Shown here: positions 1 through 4,786 of the stretch, one piece after another
Position numbering within the stretch: the first letter of the stretch is position 1
Layout: each line of letters opens with the position of its first letter
Source of the DNA: Oscillospiraceae bacterium
GTDB lineage: Bacteria; Bacillota; Clostridia; Oscillospirales; Oscillospiraceae
Assembly (NCBI GenBank): GCA_017420125.1
Contig: JAFOJR010000022.1
Span: 1 to 5,551 of the forward strand
Length of the DNA stretch: 5,551 bases
Reading direction: 5' to 3'
Translations under genes and position numbers: made by a program
The notes under the pieces: generated by a model
What the model saw: the letters and a program-made list of their open reading frames with translations, nothing else
The model's database searches: none
Told to the model about the DNA's origin: nothing

Positions 1-42
1 GAATACTGCAACCTTCACGGTCTGTGGAAGACAGAACTGTAA
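1..42 (+). CDS. dfx: Desulfoferrodoxin / superoxide reductase, 3' end only
   Basis: Reading from base 1 in frame gives 13 residues, EYCNLHGLWKTEL, then TAA. This matches the C-terminal tail of desulfoferrodoxin (superoxide reductase); I recall Desulfovibrio proteins ending in EYCNLHGHWKAEA. In that family the Cys and His of the YCNLH motif are two of the ligands of the catalytic mononuclear iron (one Cys, four His), which reduces superoxide to peroxide in the cytoplasm of anaerobes without making oxygen. Both ligands are present here. The N-terminal part lies outside the window, so I cannot tell the two-iron form with the rubredoxin-like domain from the one-iron (neelaredoxin-like) form. The gene ends 22 bases before a strong bidirectional terminator and converges on an AhpD-like redox gene. 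The family call rests on a short but very characteristic motif. Confidence 0.8.
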   Translation, partial: EYCNLHGLWKTEL

Positions 43-64
43 GGGTTTGTCTTCGGTCAGAATG

Positions 65-104
65 AAAAAAGCGCCGGGCAGTTTTTCTGCCCGGCGCTTT
101 TTTA
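65..104. terminator. Bidirectional intrinsic terminator between convergent genes
   Basis: A perfect 12-bp inverted repeat, AGCGCCGGGCAG (70-81) and CTGCCCGGCGCT (87-98), closes on a TTTTT loop. It is flanked by an A run on the left (65-70) and a T run on the right, so both strands give a GC-rich hairpin followed by a U tract. It should end transcripts of the desulfoferrodoxin gene on + and of the AhpD-like gene on -. Confidence 0.95.
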
Positions 105-145
105 ATGGGGACAGCAGGGGAAGGGAAGAAGTGCTCCCTCGTAAA

Positions 146-496
146 TTAGTCGAAATCGTGTTCAAATTCATCCAAAGCAGCGCTGAGGACTGCGGAAGTA
201 TAAGCGATGCTGGGACCACCGCCGAAGGCGATGGCAACTTCAGCCGCCGCCAAAATTTCCTGGCGGGTGGCGCCTGCACCGTAAGCGCCCTGGGTATGCA
301 CACAGATGCAGTATTGGCAGCGGTTGTAAATGCCGATGGCTACGCCAATCAGCTCTTTGGTTTTGGCAGGAAGGACATCCCCGCCGGCGCCGCCGTCCAA
401 AGCCATGAATTTTTGGACAAAATCATTGTCCATTTTGGTTACTTTGGCAAGGCCGCTGGTGAATTCGTTTAAGATCTCTCTTGCATTGATCGCCAT
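146..496 (-). CDS. AhpD-like / carboxymuconolactone decarboxylase family protein
   Basis: This is a 116-residue single-domain protein of the AhpD/CMD family. The diagnostic motif is CQYC-ICV-H, i.e. C60-x2-C63-x3-H67, which in AhpD-type members is the redox-active cysteine pair plus histidine that reduces disulfides or supports peroxide metabolism. The helical segments around it (LPAKTKELIGVAIGI before; TRQEILAAAEVAIAFGG after) fit the family. The cysteine pair argues for an oxidoreductase role rather than a true carboxymuconolactone decarboxylase, but the substrate cannot be read from sequence. I start at the ATG at 496 because a TGGAGG ribosome binding site (504-509, minus strand) sits 7 bases upstream. 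An in-frame ATG six codons earlier would place that site inside the coding region. The protein is soluble with no signal peptide. It is monocistronic with its own promoter at 535-563, and convergent with a superoxide reductase gene, which suggests an oxidative-stress setting. Confidence 0.88.
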   Translation of the reverse strand: MAINAREILNEFTSGLAKVTKMDNDFVQKFMALDGGAGGDVLPAKTKELIGVAIGIYNRCQYCICVHTQGAYGAGATRQEILAAAEVAIAFGGGPSIAYTSAVLSAALDEFEHDFD

Positions 497-534
497 ATTA
501 ATGCCTCCATTCATTTAAAATGATACCGCAATAC

Positions 535-563
535 AGTGTAGCAAAAGTCAACAAAAAATTCAA
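535..563 (-). promoter_or_regulatory. Candidate sigma-A promoter for the AhpD-like gene
   Basis: On the minus strand there is TTGAAT (558-563), a 17-base spacer, and TACACT (535-540) preceded by TGC, an extended -10. The expected start is near 528, giving a leader of about 32 bases. The upstream region (564-600) is rich in A and T tracts and could act as an UP element. I see no convincing PerR-type palindrome. Confidence 0.6.
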
Positions 564-653
564 TTTTTTCCAGCGAAAATTTTGACATTTTTGAAAAAAG
601 AAAAGGGATGCAGCGAATTTGCCGGAAGACGTGTTTTCAGCCAGAGAGGGCAG

Positions 654-682
654 TTGACAGACAGTAGGAAAACGGTTACAAT
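654..682 (+). promoter_or_regulatory. Sigma-A promoter of asnA
   Basis: TTGACA (654-659), a 17-base spacer and TACAAT (677-682) form a near-consensus promoter. Transcription should start near 689, leaving a leader of only about 55 bases. That is too short for a T-box or other riboswitch, so no RNA-level asparagine control is visible. Confidence 0.85.
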
Positions 683-743
683 AGCGCTTGTATTTATTTA
701 TCAATCAACCATCTAACCTGTGGAAGCGGAAGGAGTCAATGCA

Positions 744-1751
744 ATGAGCAAAACCTGGATCCCGGCAGGCTATACCTCGAGCCTGACGTTGTATGAAACA
801 CAAATAGCCATTGGTCTGTTGAAGCGAAATTTAGAGGAAGGATTGTGTGCAGCGCTGAATTTAAAGCGTGTATCTGCGCCGTTATTTGTGGACCCTTCCA
901 CCGGGTTAAACGATAATCTGAACGGGGTGGAGCGCCCGGTTCAGTTTGACAGTCTGGAGACAGGTGCCGTTTCAGAAGTGGTGCAGTCTTTGGCCAAGTG
1001 GAAACGGATGGCGCTGTCCCGTTATGGGTTCCCCGTGGGACAGGGTCTCTATACTGATATGAACGCCATTCGGCGGGATGAAACCCTGGATAACCTGCAC
1101 TCCATGTACGTGGATCAGTGGGACTGGGAAAAAGTGATTTCCCGGGGGGATCGCACGATGGCTTATTTGCAGGAAAGCGTACAAAAAATTGCAAATGTGA
1201 TCTGTGACACGTTGCATGCGATGAAAGCTGTATATCCCCAGATTCCTGTGGAACTGAAACGGGAAGTGGCGTTCATCTCTTCGCAGGAACTGGAAGACTT
1301 ATATCCGGATCTCACGCCAAAGGAGCGGGAAGACGCGTATACCAAAAAGCATGGAACAGTGTTTATTTCCCAAATCGGCGAAGCACTGCGCTCCGGCATT
1401 CCCCACGACGGACGGGCACCGGACTATGACGATTGGGCATTAAACGGTGATTTGCTGTTTTGGTGCGCACCGCTGGACTGTGCGCTGGAGGTGTCCTCCA
1501 TGGGCATCCGAGTCGATGCGGCCTCCATGGACCGTCAGTTGACGCTGGCCGGCTGTGACGATCGCCGGGCGCTGCCTTTCCATCAGAAAGTGCTTTCCGG
1601 AGAGCTGCCACTGACCATGGGCGGCGGCATCGGTCAGTCCCGCATCAGTATGCTTCTTTTGGGGAAGGTACATATTGGCGAAGTGCAGGCTTCTGTCTGG
1701 GATGATCAAACCATGGCCGCCTGCGAAAAGGCAGGGATTATTCTGCTGTAG
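744..1751 (+). CDS. asnA: Asparagine synthetase A (aspartate--ammonia ligase)
   Basis: This 335-residue protein is close to the usual 330 of the family. AsnA makes L-asparagine from aspartate, ATP and ammonia through an aspartyl-AMP intermediate in the cytoplasm, and its fold is related to class II aminoacyl-tRNA synthetases. Recognisable family blocks occur in order: LNDNLNGVERPV (about 55-66), SLAKWKR (82-88), GQGLYTDM (99-106), YVDQWDWEK (122-130), SSQELEDLYPDL (179-190), RAPDYDDW (224-231), LNGD (233-236), EVSSMGIRVDA (249-259), and near the end the nucleotide-binding GGGIGQSR (303-310). The loop between DDW and LNGD is one residue, several residues shorter than in E. coli AsnA as I recall it. 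The ATG at 744 is chosen because GGAAGGAG (728-735) lies 8 bases upstream; a GTG eight codons earlier would bury that site. The gene is a single transcription unit with its own promoter and terminator. Confidence 0.97.
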   Translation: MSKTWIPAGYTSSLTLYETQIAIGLLKRNLEEGLCAALNLKRVSAPLFVDPSTGLNDNLNGVERPVQFDSLETGAVSEVVQSLAKWKRMALSRYGFPVGQGLYTDMNAIRRDETLDNLHSMYVDQWDWEKVISRGDRTMAYLQESVQKIANVICDTLHAMKAVYPQIPVELKREVAFISSQELEDLYPDLTPKEREDAYTKKHGTVFISQIGEALRSGIPHDGRAPDYDDWALNGDLLFWCAPLDCALEVSSMGIRVDAASMDRQLTLAGCDDRRALPFHQKVLSGELPLTMGGGIGQSRISMLLLGKVHIGEVQASVWDDQTMAACEKAGIILL

Positions 1752-1822
1752 CCGGCAGAGTTCCGTCTGCAGCTTTGCGTGTCCTGACGGCATGGAAATC
1801 CAGCAGTTAAAGAATGTTTTTT

Positions 1823-1858
1823 AAAAGGGGACGAAGCGTTTGTTTCGGCCCCTTTTTT
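1823..1858 (+). terminator. Intrinsic terminator of asnA
   Basis: GGGG (1827-1830) pairs with CCCC (1849-1852). After one A-G mismatch the stem continues with CGAAG (1832-1836) against TTTCG (1843-1847), including one G-U pair, on a 6-base loop. Six T residues follow (1853-1858), and an AAAA at 1823 can extend the stem into them. It lies about 70 bases after the asnA stop and isolates asnA from the ribosomal cluster. Confidence 0.9.
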
Positions 1859-1952
1859 GCGTGGAGACGGCAGCGGGGAGAAAAGACGGACAGCGAAAAG
1901 GGAAAGGGAAGGCGCCAGCGGAAAAAGACGGGCCAAATTCCCAAAATAGTCC
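1859..1952. other. Purine-rich spacer without a gene
   Basis: The stretch between the asnA terminator and the next promoter is rich in G and A on the + strand and almost free of T up to about 1935. I find no reading frame with a ribosome binding site, no RNA gene and no mobile-element trace. Minus-strand open frames across it run through the asnA terminator and encode Pro/Phe/Arg-rich sequence with no family resemblance. Confidence 0.6.
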
Positions 1953-1982
1953 TTGACCTGGGCGGGAAGTATGTGATAGCAT
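1953..1982 (+). promoter_or_regulatory. Probable promoter of the rpmG-secE-nusG-rplKA cluster
   Basis: TTGACC (1953-1958) is followed after 18 bases by TAGCAT (1977-1982), which is preceded by TGA, an extended -10. The start would be near 1989, giving a leader of about 125 bases before rpmG. The -10 hexamer itself is only a 4/6 match, so the call relies on the good -35, the extended -10 and the position. Confidence 0.65.
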
Positions 1983-1988
1983 GAAAAA

Positions 1989-2113
1989 ACCTATCGGAAT
2001 GGGATTTCTTTTTTTGCGCAATTTTCAAAACAGACAGAAGTTGCCCTTGCCGAATAGGGAGGCAGCAGAAGCCTTTTCAGATGGCTTCAAATATAAAAGG
2101 AGGTGCCGTTAAC
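1989..2113 (+). promoter_or_regulatory. Untranslated leader of the rpmG operon with small hairpins
   Basis: The predicted leader opens with a weak hairpin (CCTAT 1990-1994 against ATGGG 1999-2003) and a seven-T run (2009-2015). Further on, TGCC (2048-2051) can pair with GGCA (2061-2064), and GAAGCC (2068-2073) pairs perfectly with GGCTTC (2083-2088). The rpmG ribosome binding site, AAAGGAGGTG (2096-2105), follows unpaired. I do not recognise a known riboswitch or ribosomal-protein leader class here, and the structures may be incidental. Confidence 0.35.
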
Positions 2114-2263
2114 ATGCGGGTAAAGATCACCCTGAGATGTTCCGAATGCAAACAGCGGAACTACAACACTGTGAAGAACAAGAAGAATGATCCTGATCGT
2201 TTGACCATGAACAAGTATTGCCCCTTCTGCAGAAAGCATACCGTTCACAACGAAACGAAGTGA
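2114..2263 (+). CDS. rpmG: 50S ribosomal protein L33
   Basis: This is a 49-residue zinc-ribbon ribosomal protein of the large subunit, near the E site. Two cysteine pairs, C9-x2-C12 (CSEC) and C36-x2-C39 (CPFC), show the zinc-binding 'C+' form. The opening MRVKITL, the NYNTVKNKKNDPDRL stretch and the HTVHNETK tail are typical of L33. The start at 2114 is fixed by a near-perfect anti-16S complement (AAAGGAGGTG, ending at 2105) 8 bases upstream; an in-frame ATG at 2081 lies before that site and is rejected. It is the first gene of the cluster, followed by secE after 36 bases. Many bacteria switch to a zinc-free L33 paralogue under zinc limitation; whether one exists here cannot be seen. Confidence 0.97.
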   Translation: MRVKITLRCSECKQRNYNTVKNKKNDPDRLTMNKYCPFCRKHTVHNETK

Positions 2264-2299
2264 GTACAGGTACCATGTTGAGAGAAAGGATGCGCTTCG

Positions 2300-2599
2300 A
2301 TGGCTGAAAATTCGAAAATGGAACGTACTGCAGATGCTGTTGCAGGAGCTGCAAAGAAGAGCAAGAAAGCACCGAGCAAAAAGCCCAGTCTCCCTGTGCG
2401 TGCCGGTCGGGGCATTTCCCGCTGGTTCCGGGAAATGCGGAGCGAGCTGAAAAAGGTGCAGTGGCCATCTGCCAAGCAAACCGCCAAACACACCGGGACG
2501 GTTATTGCCTGTGTCATTGTAGTAGGCGCGTTTATTTGGGTGTTTGACTGGCTGGCAGCCGGCGGCGCAAAGGCGCTCATCGCCCTGACACAAGGGTAA
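2300..2599 (+). CDS. secE: Preprotein translocase subunit SecE
   Basis: This 99-residue protein is the single-spanning small subunit of the SecYEG channel, bracing SecY in the cytoplasmic membrane. The first 35 residues are rich in Lys and Ala and look disordered. The amphipathic cytoplasmic helix with the SecE signature follows (RWFREMRSELKKVQWPSAKQT, about 41-61, with the conserved KKVxWP). One transmembrane helix comes next (about 66-85, VIACVIVVGAFIWVF), then a short tail. The single-helix form is the general bacterial type, unlike the three-helix E. coli protein. An AAAGGA site (2285-2290) lies 9 bases before the ATG. nusG begins 11 bases after the stop; the classic secE-nusG pair is intact and probably translationally linked, since the nusG ribosome binding site overlaps the secE stop codon. 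Confidence 0.96.
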   Translation: MAENSKMERTADAVAGAAKKSKKAPSKKPSLPVRAGRGISRWFREMRSELKKVQWPSAKQTAKHTGTVIACVIVVGAFIWVFDWLAAGGAKALIALTQG

Positions 2600-2610
2600 G
2601 GTGCAACGCA

Positions 2611-3132
2611 ATGGCAGAAAGTGCAAAATGGTATGTGGTGCATACGTATTCCGGATATGAGAATACGGTAGCAGCAACAATCGAAAAACATGTGGAAAAT
2701 CGGAAACTGCATGATTTGATTAAAGATGTGCAGATTCCGGTAGAAACCGTAACAGAAGTAACAGACTCCGGCAGCAAAACCATAGAGCGGAAGGTTTTTC
2801 CGGGTTATGTGCTGATCAAAATGATTTTAACGGATGAAAGCTGGCATGTTGTGCGCAATGTGCGGGGAGTAACCGGTTTTGTAGGCTCCGGGAACAAAGC
2901 CATTCCTCTGACGGATGAGGAAATTGCCGCTTTGGGCGTGGAAAAACGGGAAATTGTGGTCGGCTATCAAGTGGGCGACAATGTGAGAATCATCGACGGC
3001 GCCATGGAATCGTTCCTGGGCGTGGTGGATGAAATCGAAAAAGACAAGAACAAAGTCCGCGTGATTGTTTCGATGTTCGGCCGGGAGATGCCGGTGGAAC
3101 TGGAATTGGATCAAGTGGAGCCTGTTTCCTGA
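2611..3132 (+). CDS. nusG: Transcription termination/antitermination factor NusG
   Basis: This 173-residue protein has the two NusG domains. The N-terminal NGN domain (about 5-110) binds the RNA polymerase clamp; visible landmarks are KWYVVHTYSGYEN (6-18), FPGYVLIKM (63-71) and VRNVRGVTGFVG (81-92). The C-terminal KOW domain (about 119-173) carries VGDNVRIIDGAMESFLGVV (121-139) and ends in MPVELELDQVEPV; in other bacteria this domain contacts Rho or ribosomal protein S10. NusG controls pausing, and in some contexts termination, and couples transcription to translation. The start is supported by TAAGGTG (2597-2603), which overlaps the secE stop and lies 7 bases upstream. The length matches the usual Firmicutes protein, with no extra insert domain. 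A 101-base gap separates it from rplK. Confidence 0.98.
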   Translation: MAESAKWYVVHTYSGYENTVAATIEKHVENRKLHDLIKDVQIPVETVTEVTDSGSKTIERKVFPGYVLIKMILTDESWHVVRNVRGVTGFVGSGNKAIPLTDEEIAALGVEKREIVVGYQVGDNVRIIDGAMESFLGVVDEIEKDKNKVRVIVSMFGREMPVELELDQVEPVS

Positions 3133-3156
3133 AAAGGACCGCGTCAAAGGCAAAGA

Positions 3157-3200
3157 GAGCGCGAAGGACAGAAAGCTTTGTGATCTGTGCATCGGCGCTC
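3157..3200 (+). promoter_or_regulatory. Bulged hairpin in the nusG-rplK gap, function unknown
   Basis: GAGCG (3157-3161) pairs with CGCTC (3196-3200). With G3195 bulged, the stem continues as CGA (3162-3164) against TCG (3192-3194). After a 3x3 internal loop, ACAGA (3168-3172) pairs with TCTGT (3184-3188) on an 11-base loop. There is no U tract after it, so it is not a terminator, and I see no promoter in this gap. It could be a processing site, a translational element for rplK, or chance. It does not match the L1-binding motif found in the next gap. Confidence 0.4.
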
Positions 3201-3233
3201 GGAATAAAAGATTGATTTTTGGAGGTGCTTCTC

Positions 3234-3659
3234 ATGGCACAAAAGATAACAGGATATGTGAAACTGCAGATTCCAGCCGGCAAGGCTACGCCGGCACCCC
3301 CTGTCGGTCCGGCATTGGGCCAGCACGGGATCAATATCACTGCATTTACAAAAGAATTCAACGAAAGAACCAAGAATGATGCCGGTATGGTCATCCCCGT
3401 GGTCATCACCGTTTACGCAGATCGTTCGTTTACCTTTGTAACAAAGACTCCGCCGGCAGCAATCCTGCTGAAAAAGGCATGCAAAATCGATTCCGGTTCC
3501 GGCGTGCCCAACAAGACGAAAGTTGCAACTATCAGCAAAGAAGAAGTACGCAAGATTGCGGAGATCAAGATGCCCGACCTGAATGCCGGCAGCATAGAAG
3601 CTGCTATGAGCATGGTGGCCGGCACTGCCCGCAGCATGGGCATTGTCGTAGAGGACTAA
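3234..3659 (+). CDS. rplK: 50S ribosomal protein L11
   Basis: At 141 residues this is exactly the usual L11 length. L11 binds the GTPase-associated region of 23S rRNA at the base of the L7/L12 stalk, works with elongation and release factors, and in many bacteria is needed for RelA-type stringent responses. The N-terminal domain carries the proline-rich, thiostrepton-contacting segment PAGKATPAPPVGPALGQ (14-30). The C-terminal rRNA-binding domain includes KMPDLNAGSIEAAMSMVAG (112-130) and the TARSMGI tail. The ATG at 3234 follows GGAGGTG (3221-3227) by 6 bases; a TTG five codons earlier overlaps that site and is rejected. The gene is followed by rplA after 93 bases, and that gap holds a probable L1-binding RNA element. 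Confidence 0.98.
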   Translation: MAQKITGYVKLQIPAGKATPAPPVGPALGQHGINITAFTKEFNERTKNDAGMVIPVVITVYADRSFTFVTKTPPAAILLKKACKIDSGSGVPNKTKVATISKEEVRKIAEIKMPDLNAGSIEAAMSMVAGTARSMGIVVED

Positions 3660-3662
3660 TTC

Positions 3663-3734
3663 TGCGGCAAGTGGGAGGATTCGTCCGATTATAACCACGA
3701 AAGCGGCTGGCTGCACCAGACAGACCACGCCGCA
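3663..3734 (+). promoter_or_regulatory. Candidate L1-binding autoregulatory RNA element upstream of rplA
   Basis: GUGG (3671-3674) pairs with CCAC (3695-3698). Inside it is an asymmetric internal loop, GA on the left (3675-3676) and GAUUAUAA on the right (3687-3694), then a GGA/UCC stem capped by a UUCG tetraloop (3680-3683). This copies the layout of the L1-binding site in 23S rRNA, where as I recall GGUGG-GA-GGCU pairs back to AGCC and a long GA...AAAUA strand precedes CCACC. An outer helix TGCGGC (3663-3668) with GCCGCA (3729-3734) encloses this hairpin and a second small one (CTGG 3707-3710 with CCAG 3716-3719). This forms a three-way junction ending 2 bases before the AAAAGGAGG of rplA. 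Free L1 would be expected to bind here and repress its own translation. The match is read by eye from a short motif. Confidence 0.7.
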
Positions 3735-3752
3735 ATAAAAGGAGGATTTACA

Positions 3753-4445
3753 TTGTTCAGAGGGAAAAAATATAAAGAAAGTGCCAAACTGATTGACCGT
3801 GCCATGCAGTATGATGTGGCGGAAGCGATGGATCTCGTTGTGAAGACCGCTACGGCAAAGTTTGATGAAACCGTGGAACTCCACGTTAAATTAGGTGTTG
3901 ACTCCAGACATGCGGACCAGCAGGTGCGCGGCGCCATTGTCCTGCCCCACGGCACCGGGAAAAGCCGCCGTGTTCTGGTGTTTGCCAAGGGCGCAAAAGC
4001 AGATGAAGCGCTGGCAGCCGGCGCAGATTTTGTAGGCGCTGAAGATATGGTGGAAAAAATCACCAAGGAAAACTTCTTTGATTATGACGTAGTAGTGGCC
4101 ACCCCCGACATGATGGGCATTGTAGGCCGTCTGGGTAAAGTGCTGGGCCCCAAGGGCCTTATGCCGTCTCCCAAGGCAGGTACTGTTTCTCCTGATGTCA
4201 CACGTGCCGTGAAGGAAATCAAGGCTGGTAAAATCGAATATCGTCTGGATAAGACCAATATTATCCACTGCCCCATCGGGAAGGTTTCCTTCGGCCCCGA
4301 AAAATTGACGGAAAACTATACCGCGCTGATGAATGCGATCATCAAGGCAAAGCCCGCTGCCGCAAAAGGTCAGTACGTGAAAAGCTGCGTGGCAGCTTCC
4401 ACCATGGGCCCTGGCGTGAAAATCAACGCAGCAAAGGCTCTGTAA
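3753..4445 (+). CDS. rplA: 50S ribosomal protein L1 (TTG start)
   Basis: At 230 residues this matches normal L1 length. L1 forms the mobile stalk beside the E site, binds 23S rRNA helices 76-78, helps tRNA release, and in several bacteria represses its own mRNA. Landmarks are the N-terminal GKKYKESAKLIDR (4-16), LGVDSRHADQQVRGAIVLPHGTG (domain I, about 47-69), the VATPDMMG turn (115-122), LGPKGLMPSPKAGTV (131-145), EIKAGKIEYRLDK (155-167) and STMGPGVK (216-223). Domain II is inserted at about 68-158, as usual. The start codon is TTG at 3753. AAAAGGAGG (3737-3745) lies 7 bases upstream and the sequence lines up with other L1 proteins from this residue; the next in-frame Met is residue 18, inside the conserved region. 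The weak start and the RNA fold just upstream together suggest that L1 synthesis is held down. Confidence 0.97.
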   Translation: MFRGKKYKESAKLIDRAMQYDVAEAMDLVVKTATAKFDETVELHVKLGVDSRHADQQVRGAIVLPHGTGKSRRVLVFAKGAKADEALAAGADFVGAEDMVEKITKENFFDYDVVVATPDMMGIVGRLGKVLGPKGLMPSPKAGTVSPDVTRAVKEIKAGKIEYRLDKTNIIHCPIGKVSFGPEKLTENYTALMNAIIKAKPAAAKGQYVKSCVAASTMGPGVKINAAKAL

Positions 4446-4495
4446 GAGGTTTTCCGGCGGAAAAAAGAGAAACCCAGGGAAATTTGGAAAATTCC

Positions 4496-4525
4496 TTGAC
4501 AAAGGCAAAAGACCTTTGTTATAAT
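4496..4525 (+). promoter_or_regulatory. Strong internal promoter for rplJL
   Basis: TTGACA (4496-4501) and TATAAT (4520-4525) are both perfect consensus hexamers with an 18-base spacer, and the -10 is preceded by TGT (extended). Transcription should start near 4532, immediately before the L10 leader. The spacer contains a perfect inverted repeat, CAAAGG (4500-4505) and CCTTTG (4513-4518). An imperfect palindrome, GGAAATTT/AAAATTCC (4478-4495), abuts the -35. There is no terminator after rplA, so readthrough from the upstream promoter should also enter the leader. Confidence 0.9.
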
Positions 4526-4536
4526 CAACTTTGCGT

Positions 4537-4655
4537 TCCGAAGACAGCAGGCATTGAAACGATGTAAGCCCTGCCGAGGAGACGGTTTTCAGCTGATTCT
4601 TTTTATGATTGCAAACTGTCCTCGTGTCTTTGCGGAACGAGGACAGTTTTATTTT
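4537..4655 (+). ncRNA. Ribosomal protein L10 leader (attenuator)
   Basis: The conserved L10 leader core is present. Its left strand is CCGAAGACAGCAGG (4538-4551) and its right strand CCTGCCGAGGA (4570-4580). GCAGG (4547-4551) pairs with CCTGC (4570-4574). The upper stem CAT/ATG (4552-4554 with 4562-4564) and the one-sided UAAGC bulge (4565-4569) complete the hairpin. The purine-rich GAAGACA opposite CGAG forms the kink-turn-like region, closed by TCC/GGA (4537-4539 with 4578-4580). GAGGA (4576-4580) and CGGTTT (4583-4588) can instead pair with the 5' arm of the terminator (TCCTC 4619-4623 and AAACTG 4613-4618), making an antiterminator. L10(L12)4 binding would hold GAGGA in the hairpin and let the terminator form, as described for the Bacillus subtilis rplJL operon. 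Confidence 0.92.
4613..4655 (+). terminator. Attenuator terminator of rplJL
   Basis: A perfect 13-bp stem, AAACTGTCCTCGT (4613-4625) with ACGAGGACAGTTT (4637-4649), closes on an 11-base loop and runs into TTTTATTTT (4647-4655). It sits in the leader, 131 bases before the rplJ start, so it is a regulatory terminator and not the end of an operon. Its 5' arm is the part contested by the antiterminator. Confidence 0.93.
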
Positions 4656-4786
4656 GCCCCGGCCGCTGGCGCTTTGCTGACAATGCAGAGCGAATGTCCG
4701 CCGGACGCAGAGAAAACACTGACCTGTGAATCCCGCCGCCCTGTGGCGCGGCGTTCAAATGGATGCATATGGAGGTGAATATCAAT
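4656..4786 (+). promoter_or_regulatory. Structured untranslated region between attenuator and rplJ
   Basis: Three further hairpins lie after the attenuator: CGCTTTGC (4670-4677) with GCAGAGCG (4685-4692), one G-U pair; GTCC (4696-4699) with GGAC (4703-4706); and a stable CGCCGC (4734-4739) with GCGGCG (4748-4753). None has a U tract. The rplJ ribosome binding site GGAGGTG (4771-4777) is left open. I find no coding frame with a start signal here. Together with the promoter and attenuator this accounts for the 341-base gap between rplA and rplJ. Confidence 0.45.

Noticed and set aside
47..472. 141-codon open frame on + across the terminator and the AhpD-like gene
   Set aside because: It reads through the bidirectional terminator and is antisense to a gene with a clear CxxCxxxH family motif and its own ribosome binding site.
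497..514. Upstream ATG giving the AhpD-like protein six extra residues
   Set aside because: Those codons contain the TGGAGG ribosome binding site itself, and the added MNGGIN is not family-like.
582..610. TTGACA at 582-587 as a second + strand promoter for asnA
   Set aside because: The expected -10 position (605-610) reads GGGATG, and nothing better lies at 16-18 bases spacing.
720..743. GTG start giving asnA eight extra residues
   Set aside because: The GGAAGGAG ribosome binding site at 728-735 would be inside the coding region; the ATG at 744 is correctly spaced from it and fits family length.
689..743. T-box or amino-acid riboswitch ahead of asnA
   Set aside because: The leader is only about 55 bases from the predicted start, with no T-box sequence and no terminator.
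2087..2680. 197-codon open frame on the minus strand over rpmG, secE and nusG
   Set aside because: It is antisense to three clear family genes, has Cys/Ser/His-rich sequence with no recognisable family, and no promoter or operon context.
3144..3884. 246-codon open frame on the minus strand over rplK and rplA
   Set aside because: It is a shadow of two ribosomal protein genes; its composition is odd and it crosses the L1-type RNA element.
4449..4466. TTTTCC/GGAAAA inverted repeat after rplA as an rplA terminator
   Set aside because: The stem has only two GC pairs, a 3-base loop and no U tract on the + strand.
4554..4778. 74-codon open frame on + through the L10 leader
   Set aside because: It has no ribosome binding site and overlaps a conserved RNA structure that explains the sequence; a leader peptide is not part of the L10 mechanism.
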